Shown one piece after another: positions 14,981 to 22,224 of a stretch of 23,414 nt of DNA. Every line of letters begins with the position of its first letter. The first letter of the stretch is position 1. The notes beneath the pieces were generated by a model. That model was not told the origin of the DNA, did not search any database, and worked only from the letters and a program-made list of their open reading frames with translations. This DNA is from a virus, in the IMG/VR virus record IMGVR_UViG_3300046010_011531, positions 1-23,414 of that record; one strand, 5' to 3'. Made by a program: the position numbers and the translations under genes.

Positions 14981-17149
14981 ATGGGTCTTTTAATCAAATT
15001 AAAGAATGGGGATACCCAACTAAAATCACTCAAGTTTGGTAAAGACCAACCTGGTGGAGGGGATAGTAATCAACCTTTCATCAAAAAAAGTATAGAACAA
15101 GATTCAAAAAATCCTGCATTTTACAATGATTTTATTTTACGTGGTGGAATAGAAGCTCCTTTAAGTGCTGCTGAAGATGTTGCTCGTTTAACAAAATATT
15201 TTTTTAATTTTAACAATCCTAGTGGTCTTTTATTTACAGCTAAACAGAATATTCTTTCTCGTAGCGGTACTAAAACTGAGGCTTCTAGAGGTGCAGCATA
15301 TTTAGGAGGTGGATTAAACGAAGGTGCTTATACTCCATTATCTACATTAGCAGAAGCTGGTGTGGGTTTTTTAGGTATTCATCTCAATAAACAAGGTATA
15401 GACCCTACAGGACTAATCCCATCCCTTTCCATTAAAAACTATCAGGATGCGATCAAACAAAACCAATTAATTGGTCCGTTTATCCCTGAAAACAATCGAC
15501 TTACCCAATTAACCCGTTTAATCTCTTCAAGTCGATCAGAAAATAACTTTTCCTTTGTAAAAGGATATGGATTGAATGTAGGAAATTCTGTAGTTTCCTA
15601 TACTGGAGGCCCTGATTCAGTAATTGGAGTAGGAACTACATATGTAAAATTTGCTACTGACAATGCTGATGTTCCTTTAAAAACATTAACCCCTAAACCT
15701 GCGGGATATTTAATTCAAAATAGAGATTATTACATCCCTACAGGCAGTGTTTATAAACCAGGTCAACCTTTAGTTAAAAATCCTGATAAATATTTAGGAG
15801 ACGAATTTACTGATCCAACTCCACTAATTCCAAGACAAGACTTAAATGATTATTTAATAGGGAAAACTTATAAAAGTCTCCAAGCAAACACTAAGTGGAT
15901 CTACCCAACTCAAGCATCAGCTTTATATAATTCAGTTTCAAAATCTGTAGATGATAAAGTTGAAGAGGTATTAAATTTAGGAGGAGATTCTTGGGAATTA
16001 GATATTAATACATCTGTATATAAAGAAAAATATTCTTTAATTCCTATTAATAGTATAGATTCATATTTAACGGGTTCTTACTTTACTACTACTCGATCAT
16101 CAGGAAGTATAGTATATTCATCATCTATTAGTCAAAAATTAAAAGATTTTGGTCGTCAACTTATTACGTTCCCTAAATATAATACTAATATAGGACATTA
16201 TACTGGAGTTGATCCTACTAAAAAATATTTAGGATTTTATTCTTCATTTAATACTTTAAAAGTTGATAGTGGAATAGCTAATAAAGATGGAGATAAATGG
16301 AAAGATCTTCAAAGTAAACCAATAAAAGGATATTTAGCTAATTTAAACAAAAATGCAGGTGATTATGAAGAAGCTGATGGAATTAAAACATTAAACAACC
16401 CATATAGAGTAGGTGGTAGAGGTATTTCTTTTGATTTTCGTTTAGTAGATAGAAAAAAACGAGGTTTTAAAGACTATCCAACCCCTTATGATTACATTAC
16501 TACTAAAGGATCAGATTATTCTAAAGATGAACCTTATAAACCCCTAGATAGAATTTATTATAATTCCTCCGGATCTAAAAGACTTTCAAATCCTATAAAT
16601 AACGGAGATGATATAATTAAATTTCGTATTACTATAGTTAATCCAACATCTCCATCTGATAGTAGTAACACTCTTAATTTTAGAGCTTACATAGATGATT
16701 TTTCTGATTCATATGGTGCTGATTGGGGTTCACAAACTTACATGGGTCGTGGAGAAAAATTCTACAAATACAATAATTTTACTCGAGACATAAGCCTTGG
16801 ATTCACTATTGTAGCCGACAACTCTTCCAGTTTAGATATAATGTATTCCCAGTTAAATGCATTAGCTGCTTCTATTGCCCCTACTTACACTAACGAAGGA
16901 TATATGGCAGGTAATTTGCATAGGTTAACAGTTGGTGATTATCTTTATGAACAATGGGGGATTATGGGTGGATTTACTTATGAAGTTATACAAGATTCTC
17001 CTTGGGAAATAACCGAAGGAAAACAAGTTCCTATGTATATTAAAGTATCCGGGATTAAGTTTACTCCTATTCATAACTTTAGACCAGAATATGATTGGAA
17101 TGGAACCAACAAATACATTCTCCAAAACTCAGCAACTAATAATAGTTAA
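14981..17149 (+). CDS. Baseplate tube-cap-like protein (gp48/gp54-type C-terminal domain)
   Basis: A 722-residue structural protein. The C-terminal ~150 residues (~565-710) carry the pattern I associate with baseplate tube-initiator proteins of T4-like phages: FRAYIDDFSDSYGADWGSQT, YMGRGEKFYKYNNFTRDISL, then a helix with LDIMYSQLNALAASI and a closing VSGIKFTPIHNF. In T4, gp48 and gp54 (364 and 320 residues) cap the hub and start tube polymerisation; this protein is about twice as long. The N-terminal ~550 residues are Ser/Asn/Lys/Tyr-rich and unassigned. It starts eight bases after the previous stop and six bases separate it from the gp53-like gene. The C-terminal assignment is moderate; the rest is open. 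Confidence 0.6.
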   Translation: MGLLIKLKNGDTQLKSLKFGKDQPGGGDSNQPFIKKSIEQDSKNPAFYNDFILRGGIEAPLSAAEDVARLTKYFFNFNNPSGLLFTAKQNILSRSGTKTEASRGAAYLGGGLNEGAYTPLSTLAEAGVGFLGIHLNKQGIDPTGLIPSLSIKNYQDAIKQNQLIGPFIPENNRLTQLTRLISSSRSENNFSFVKGYGLNVGNSVVSYTGGPDSVIGVGTTYVKFATDNADVPLKTLTPKPAGYLIQNRDYYIPTGSVYKPGQPLVKNPDKYLGDEFTDPTPLIPRQDLNDYLIGKTYKSLQANTKWIYPTQASALYNSVSKSVDDKVEEVLNLGGDSWELDINTSVYKEKYSLIPINSIDSYLTGSYFTTTRSSGSIVYSSSISQKLKDFGRQLITFPKYNTNIGHYTGVDPTKKYLGFYSSFNTLKVDSGIANKDGDKWKDLQSKPIKGYLANLNKNAGDYEEADGIKTLNNPYRVGGRGISFDFRLVDRKKRGFKDYPTPYDYITTKGSDYSKDEPYKPLDRIYYNSSGSKRLSNPINNGDDIIKFRITIVNPTSPSDSSNTLNFRAYIDDFSDSYGADWGSQTYMGRGEKFYKYNNFTRDISLGFTIVADNSSSLDIMYSQLNALAASIAPTYTNEGYMAGNLHRLTVGDYLYEQWGIMGGFTYEVIQDSPWEITEGKQVPMYIKVSGIKFTPIHNFRPEYDWNGTNKYILQNSATNNS

Positions 17150-17155
17150 AAAATA

Positions 17156-17473
17156 ATGTCTAGATACACATTTATTCCTTTTATTTCAATTCCTGAAAAA
17201 CCCGAAAGAAGATACATTAATGTTAAGTATCCTTCCATCCCTCGTGACTCTCAGGACATTTATGTGTATGTTACTCAAGGTGATAGATATGACGTTTTAG
17301 CTCAAACATACTATAATGATTCTACTTTATGGTGGATTATAGCTCGAGCTAATGCAACTGTATCATCTACTGACTCTTTATACCCATCACCAGGAACTCA
17401 AATACGAATTCCTAGTGTTAATAGAATTTCAATCATTCTTGGTGAATATGAAGAAATAAATAGAACTTTATAA
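17156..17473 (+). CDS. 53: Baseplate wedge protein, gp53-like (LysM-like fold)
   Basis: A 105-residue protein. Residues ~35-88 resemble a LysM-type module as found in T4 gp53 and P2 gpX: IYVYVTQGDRYDVLAQTYYN, then STLWWIIARANA and a PSPGTQIRIPS closing strand. In T4, gp53 (196 residues) clamps neighbouring baseplate wedges together; here only the core is kept, with a short Pro-rich N-terminal arm. It lies between the tube-cap-like and hub-like genes, fitting a baseplate part. A LysM fold usually suggests peptidoglycan binding, but in this position the structural reading is more likely. Confidence 0.7.
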   Translation: MSRYTFIPFISIPEKPERRYINVKYPSIPRDSQDIYVYVTQGDRYDVLAQTYYNDSTLWWIIARANATVSSTDSLYPSPGTQIRIPSVNRISIILGEYEEINRTL

Positions 17474-17482
17474 AAAACAGTT

Positions 17483-20077
17483 ATGTCAAATATTATAGGT
17501 GAACCGTTTAAAAACTACGTTGCTTATCAAATCAACGCAAGACAAAAAGCTCATGGCTCAGGCACAGATGGTACATCCCGAACTCCAGAACAGATTGCTT
17601 ATTTAAACTCTAAAACTGCTTGGATAAAATTAGCCTCAGGGATTAAAGTAGATAATGGAGAAAATAAATCAACAAATCCATATTCGTACAACCGAGTTAA
17701 GGAAGAGGGTATTCGACCTAATTTAGCTTGGGGGCAACTAGCTAGAAATTATATTTTATATAGTGGTGTATCTTCATTACAAAATAATTACCTAAAACAA
17801 AGAGGTACCTACTCAGATGCCAATAATGTTTGGGACTTCCTTAAAGGAACCTATAATGTTTCAGCTAAAACTACAGATAATAAGAACACAGGTGATTTTG
17901 GTTTAGCTCCTATGCCTGGTATTATTGGAGCTGAAATAAAAAGTTTAAACCGAGGTTCAATTAAGCGTGCTGAAGTTACTATTAAATGTTATACACCTGA
18001 TCAATTTCAAATTATAGATTTACTATATCTACGAATAGGGTATACTATGTTTTTAGAATGGGGTTGGTCTCCATATTTAGATAATAGTGGACAACTTGTC
18101 TCAAATTATACCACATTAATTGAATCTGAAAAGGGTTTCTTCTCTGATGATCAATGGAAAGACCAATCCTATGCATCCTTCCTCCCAGCAATAGAAGCAT
18201 ATAGAAAAGGAAAAGATGGAAATTATGATGGATTACTTTGTAAAGTAGTAAACTTTAGTTGGACATTTGCTCAAGATGGTTCATATGATATTACTTTAAG
18301 TCTTATAAGTTTAGGAGATGTTGTAGAATCGTTAAAAACAAATATTGCACCATCTAAACCAATGAACGAATTTATTAACCAATCTTATGCTCTTTACAAC
18401 AATAAAGATTCTGAAGATACTTCAATAATTCCTTCTCCTTCGGATAATATAATTTCATCATATCTCTTTCTTCAAAAATTATATCTTGACAAAGACAATA
18501 ATCCTGATGGGAATGGAAAAGATTCTGATGAAAGAGCAAATGTTGATAGTTGTGATGTTTATTCTACTATAAATGGGACTAGAATTCCTTTAGCTGGACA
18601 CTTTATAGTTCCTCCTAAAGATGGAGCTATTTCTCTTCCTGGAGGGATTAAAACTTATTCAAGAGAATTTGACAGTAAAAAAGAAGCTTTAAATTATGCT
18701 CAATCAACTTATCCAAACCATACCCAAGTAGATAACCTAGGAGATGTAAACACTTCAGAAAAAAATGTTTGGGCAATTGTAGGAAATGGGGATTACATAG
18801 TAGTATCAAAATCATATCCATCATTAGAAGCAACTGAAACTAACCAAAAGAAAAAAGATGTAGTTTATTTAAACTACAATGATGGAGAAAATGATAGTGA
18901 TTTTATAAATGACACTGGCTTTTATATGAGATTAGGTCATTTACTTGAATTCATTCGTAATTTTGTCCTTCCTAAAATTGATGGAACTGAACAACCTATT
19001 GTAGATATTAACTACGATACATGGTCTAATTTAATGTATGCTGTTCCTTATCAAGTTTCTTTTGATCCTAGAGTGTGTATTGTGAATGGAGGTGAATTAA
19101 TAAGTAAAAAAGATTTCTTTCCAACTCTAGCAGGATGGAAAAACACTGAAAAAGGATATGCCTGGATTATGAACATATATGTTAGCCATAACCAAATTCT
19201 ATCTAGTTTAAATAGCAACACGGATGAAAAAGGTAATGTAGCTCTATTTGATTTCCTCCAGAACTTATGTGAAGCTATAAATAAAGCTATGGGTGGGGTT
19301 AATAACTTAGAAGTTACATTAGATGAAGAAATTAATACATTAAAAATAATTGACGGAAATTATACTTCAACAAACGTTAAAAAGTCATATGAATTAGAAC
19401 TTTATGGGTATAATAATAATTATTTGAATAAAAATACTGTTGCTTCTAACTTTGTTAGAAATTTTACTTTAAAAACTGAAATTACAAACGATTTTGCTAC
19501 AATGGCTACTGTTGGTTCTACAGCAGGAGGTTATGTTAAGGGAACAGAAAATACAATGTTTTCTAAATGGAATAAGGGTCTTATAGACCGTTGGAAAGAA
19601 AAACTAGTTCCTGGAGATGGAGCTTCTAGAGAAAAAACAGGTGAAGTAGCTGAACCTAACGTAGAATATAAGGAAAATATTTGGAAACAAACCATATCTG
19701 CTTTTGGATATACTAAGAAAAATATTGAAAACTGGGATCCGTTTGATGGAGATTCATGTGGTTTAAGTGATGAAATCATTGACAAAAACATAGCTATAGT
19801 AACAGAATTCTATAAATACGTTCAACCTGAAATCCAAAAAGAAGTTCCTAAATATGGTTCTCCACTTCAAGGATTTATCCCAATTAATCTCTCCATAACT
19901 ATGGATGGAATCTCAGGTATAAAGATATATAACGCATTAAATGTTTCTACTAGATTTTTACCTCGTAACTATCCAGATTCATTGAAATTTATTATTAAAG
20001 GAGTTAATCATTCTTTAAAAGATAATGATTGGGAAACAAATATTGAAACTGTAACTATTGCCCAAAACGAAGAATAA
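17483..20077 (+). CDS. Large baseplate hub-like structural protein
   Basis: An 864-residue protein. Residues ~142-195 hold a striking conserved block (APMPGIIGAEIKSLNRGSIK, then AEVTIKCYTPDQFQIIDLLY and GYTMFLEWGW) that I recall from large virion proteins of T4-like marine phages. The C-terminal ~65 residues (NLSITMDGISGIKIYNALNV, then RNYPDSLKFIIKGVNHSL and a DWETNIETV ending) resemble the end of hub proteins of the gp27/gpD type. T4 gp27 is only 391 residues, so if homologous this one carries large insertions; the Asp/Asn/Lys-rich middle (~300-470) is the likeliest. Its TAA overlaps the next ATG by one base (TAATG), coupling it to the hydrolase genes that presumably dock on it. The gp27 identity is inference. 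Confidence 0.6.
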   Translation: MSNIIGEPFKNYVAYQINARQKAHGSGTDGTSRTPEQIAYLNSKTAWIKLASGIKVDNGENKSTNPYSYNRVKEEGIRPNLAWGQLARNYILYSGVSSLQNNYLKQRGTYSDANNVWDFLKGTYNVSAKTTDNKNTGDFGLAPMPGIIGAEIKSLNRGSIKRAEVTIKCYTPDQFQIIDLLYLRIGYTMFLEWGWSPYLDNSGQLVSNYTTLIESEKGFFSDDQWKDQSYASFLPAIEAYRKGKDGNYDGLLCKVVNFSWTFAQDGSYDITLSLISLGDVVESLKTNIAPSKPMNEFINQSYALYNNKDSEDTSIIPSPSDNIISSYLFLQKLYLDKDNNPDGNGKDSDERANVDSCDVYSTINGTRIPLAGHFIVPPKDGAISLPGGIKTYSREFDSKKEALNYAQSTYPNHTQVDNLGDVNTSEKNVWAIVGNGDYIVVSKSYPSLEATETNQKKKDVVYLNYNDGENDSDFINDTGFYMRLGHLLEFIRNFVLPKIDGTEQPIVDINYDTWSNLMYAVPYQVSFDPRVCIVNGGELISKKDFFPTLAGWKNTEKGYAWIMNIYVSHNQILSSLNSNTDEKGNVALFDFLQNLCEAINKAMGGVNNLEVTLDEEINTLKIIDGNYTSTNVKKSYELELYGYNNNYLNKNTVASNFVRNFTLKTEITNDFATMATVGSTAGGYVKGTENTMFSKWNKGLIDRWKEKLVPGDGASREKTGEVAEPNVEYKENIWKQTISAFGYTKKNIENWDPFDGDSCGLSDEIIDKNIAIVTEFYKYVQPEIQKEVPKYGSPLQGFIPINLSITMDGISGIKIYNALNVSTRFLPRNYPDSLKFIIKGVNHSLKDNDWETNIETVTIAQNEE

Positions 20078-20772
20078 TGAGCACAACATCATATTCTAAA
20101 GTTTTTGATATTGTAACCAAACTTATAGGAAGTGAAGGTGAAGGCGAATATACTTCAACTTCTTCTAATAGAGGAACCTCTACAGCCCCAACAAAACCAT
20201 TTAAAGCAGTAGCAGCTAATAAAAGTTTAAGAGAAGTTCTTCTTAGTGCAGGATATAAAAGTGGTACTTTTGTTTTTGAATTAGCTGCTATTATAGGAAC
20301 CAAAGAAGGCTACCAAAAAGGTTCTAAAAATAGACCCTCACGAAACAATAATCCCGGAAACCTTACAGGAACTAGTTATAAAGATATTGATGCCGGAGTA
20401 GTATTAGAACCCGCTAATTCAAAAGGCGAAAGACGCTTTGCAAAATTCTCTACCCCTGAACTTGGTGCGGAAGCATTAGTTGAAAGAAAAATTAAATCTT
20501 GGGCGGATGGTAATTACCCTGGCACTATAGTAAATGCCCCCTCAAAATCCAAAGAATCAAACCTTTACCGATCAACTTGGAGTGTACCCAACTCACTCAT
20601 AGGTATTGCAGGTAAAGCAGTAAATATTACTTTAGAGCAATTCTTTTACATATATGCACCACCAAGTGAAAATAATACTGAAGGATACATTAGTAGTGTT
20701 TTAGCTACGTTAATTAAAACATATCCTAAAATTACAAGAAATTCAAGATTAATAGATTATATTGATAAATAA
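20077..20772 (+). CDS. Tail-associated peptidoglycan hydrolase (lysozyme/transglycosylase-like)
   Basis: A 231-residue protein. Residues ~5-42 form an N-terminal module (SYSKVFDIVTKLIGSEGEGE, then Ser/Thr-rich to TAPTKPF) that recurs in the next protein. The enzyme part (~47-231) has a Glu at 77 in a GTKEGYQKG context, RNNNPGNL at 89-96, RRFAKFSTPELGAEALVERK (~119-138) and YAPPSENNTEGY at 193-204. RNNNPGNL followed by a GAEAL helix and a YAPPSENNT motif is a pattern of phage cell-wall hydrolases of lysozyme-like fold. The likely task is local digestion of peptidoglycan as the tube enters, the role of gp5 in T4. There is no signal peptide. The exact bond cut and the catalytic Glu are not proven. 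Confidence 0.65.
   Translation: MSTTSYSKVFDIVTKLIGSEGEGEYTSTSSNRGTSTAPTKPFKAVAANKSLREVLLSAGYKSGTFVFELAAIIGTKEGYQKGSKNRPSRNNNPGNLTGTSYKDIDAGVVLEPANSKGERRFAKFSTPELGAEALVERKIKSWADGNYPGTIVNAPSKSKESNLYRSTWSVPNSLIGIAGKAVNITLEQFFYIYAPPSENNTEGYISSVLATLIKTYPKITRNSRLIDYIDK
20089..20202 (+). repeat. Shared N-terminal module, first copy
   Basis: Codes for residues 5-42 of the lysozyme-like protein. About 21 of 37 aligned residues match the second copy at 20790-20900 (by-eye count, one gap), including LIGSE, EG and STAP. The bases themselves are also visibly alike, for example CTTATAGG followed by AGTGAAG. Confidence 0.65.
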
Positions 20773-20774
20773 TA

Positions 20775-21554
20775 ATGGCCCTTATAATTACATATAATAA
20801 AACTTTTGAAATCATAACTAGACTTATAGGTAGTGAAGTTGAAGGATCTTTTAATTCATCTTCAAACCAAGGTTCTTCTACTGCTCCTAGTGAAACCTTT
20901 ACTGCTGAAAATAAAGGTGAAGTTAAAAAAGGACCTATTGAGATTTATAATGGAGGTGTTCTTCGAAAAAGTGTTGATAACTTTAAAAAACACCATAGTT
21001 CTCATAAAGAAAGATTATTTGAATTTAAGGATAAAAGTGGAAAGAAAACCTCATCAAGAACTGTTAGTTACAGAAAATCAGGATGGGCTCCTTTATTTAA
21101 AAGTTATTTAGATAAAGAAGATTGGGAAATCTACACTAAAAACAATTCTAATACAAACCATGTTGTGTATGACCTTACAATTAAACAAAACGGAGCTAGT
21201 CAACCTGTAGGGATTATGGCTCCTTTTGATTGTAAAATAGTTCAAGTTTTCGGTAATCCTAACTCTGGGATAATGATGATAGGTACAGGTAATGATAAAG
21301 GAAAAACAGCTATTTTCCTTCACGTATTACCTTCTACTCAAAACAAAAGCACTAAAAAACAATTTGGATCTAACGTGTTTAAAACGTTAAAAGAAGAAAC
21401 ATTAAATAAAACATTTAAAAAAGGAGAACTTATGGCATACCAAGGAAATTGGGGTGAACATAGTTCTGGAGTGCACCTTCATGTGGAAGCAATGACTAAA
21501 GAAGACTTTGATAATTATATTACAAATCTCCCATCATATTATAAAGAAAATTAA
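20775..21554 (+). CDS. Tail-associated M23 (LytM-type) endopeptidase
   Basis: A 259-residue protein with the same N-terminal module as its neighbour (residues ~6-42), a Lys-rich linker (~43-115) and an M23 zinc metallopeptidase domain (~125-250). The metal-site motifs are visible: HxxxD as His129 and Asp133 (NHVVYDL), His183 (FLHVLP) and HxH as His234 and His236 (GVHLHVEA). GEL followed by AYQGNWG (~217-227) before the HxH is also typical. M23 enzymes cut peptide cross-links in peptidoglycan, complementing the glycan-cutting enzyme upstream. The start lies two bases after the previous stop. No signal peptide, so action from the virion tail is more likely than action as an exported lysin. All motif residues are present, so it should be active. 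Confidence 0.82.
   Translation: MALIITYNKTFEIITRLIGSEVEGSFNSSSNQGSSTAPSETFTAENKGEVKKGPIEIYNGGVLRKSVDNFKKHHSSHKERLFEFKDKSGKKTSSRTVSYRKSGWAPLFKSYLDKEDWEIYTKNNSNTNHVVYDLTIKQNGASQPVGIMAPFDCKIVQVFGNPNSGIMMIGTGNDKGKTAIFLHVLPSTQNKSTKKQFGSNVFKTLKEETLNKTFKKGELMAYQGNWGEHSSGVHLHVEAMTKEDFDNYITNLPSYYKEN
20790..20900 (+). repeat. Shared N-terminal module, second copy
   Basis: Codes for residues 6-42 of the M23 protein (TYNKTFEIITRLIGSEVEGS, then Ser/Asn-rich to STAPSETF). Partner of the copy at 20089-20202, about 700 bases upstream, in the same relative place in its gene. Confidence 0.65.
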
Positions 21555-21565
21555 TTTAATAAAAC

Positions 21566-22201
21566 ATGCCTTACTATCCATCATCTCAAATAAAACCTAA
21601 TCTTTATACTAATGGGGATGAATATGTACTTTCTACTACTCAAGAACTTTATATAGGATATTACTATGAATTATCTAATGGGAAAAAATTTACAGGAAAA
21701 ACTCCTCAAGATGGAGTAAATATCCAACTAACTCCATACCTTCAAATTTCTAATAAACTAATTGAAAATACAAATGGAAAAGTCATTGAACCATTTAATA
21801 TTCTAACCCCAGATACAGATAATCCATCTTTAATTGATCCTTTAAATAAAAAAATCCTTAATGGACTCTCTTATAGATCAGTTCCTTCTTATAACCCAAC
21901 AACTCCAACCCAACAAGATTATACTACAGGAGTATTTACAAGATATTTCTGCAAGAAAAATAACGAAAATATCTATATCGAAACCAATCAACAAACCTAC
22001 AAAGAACTTATTGCTAAAACCCCAACCATAGCCTGGGACCTATACACCCCAGAATTGACATTATGGTACCTTACAGGTAACAAAGACACGGTAGCTAAAG
22101 CAAATAAAGGTTTAGTTGATAATATAGAACGTACTAAAAATTGGTACGGATTTTCTCAATATTTTAAAAACGACTTTTTAAAGTATTACTTGGGATCCTA
22201 A
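21566..22201 (+). CDS. Conserved virion-type protein, unknown function
   Basis: A 211-residue soluble protein with no enzyme motif that I can see. It contains NLYTNGDEYVLSTTQELYIG (~12-31), YYELSNGKKFTGKTPQDG (~33-50), then a long Pro/Asn-rich middle, TTGVFTRYFCKKNNENIYIE (~119-138) and a helical C-terminus ending in YFKNDFLKYYLG. I recall this pattern (YTNG near the start, RYF-CKK-N---IYIE in the middle) in structural proteins of T4-like marine phages. It closes the run of packed baseplate genes, 11 bases after the M23 gene, which suggests a baseplate part. The polymerase gene follows after 23 bases. Confidence 0.6.
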   Translation: MPYYPSSQIKPNLYTNGDEYVLSTTQELYIGYYYELSNGKKFTGKTPQDGVNIQLTPYLQISNKLIENTNGKVIEPFNILTPDTDNPSLIDPLNKKILNGLSYRSVPSYNPTTPTQQDYTTGVFTRYFCKKNNENIYIETNQQTYKELIAKTPTIAWDLYTPELTLWYLTGNKDTVAKANKGLVDNIERTKNWYGFSQYFKNDFLKYYLGS

Positions 22202-22220
22202 AAATAAGTTAGTATCTTTA
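22190..22220 (+). promoter_or_regulatory. Candidate Bacteroidetes-type promoter for the polymerase gene
   Basis: TTG at 22190-22192 (the -33 element) and TATCTTTA at 22213-22220 (one mismatch to the -7 consensus TAnnTTTG) are separated by 20 bases, within the usual spacing. The -33 part lies inside the end of the previous gene. The ATG at 22225 would coincide with the expected transcript start, implying a leaderless mRNA. No late element is present here, in line with early or middle expression. Confidence 0.4.
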
Positions 22221-22224
22221 CAGC

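Noticed and set aside
4510-21554. A cellular contractile injection system or tailocin rather than a phage
   Set aside because: The gp13/14/15-like neck genes and an adjacent DNA polymerase gene point to a replicating phage with a head; head and terminase genes are presumably outside the window.
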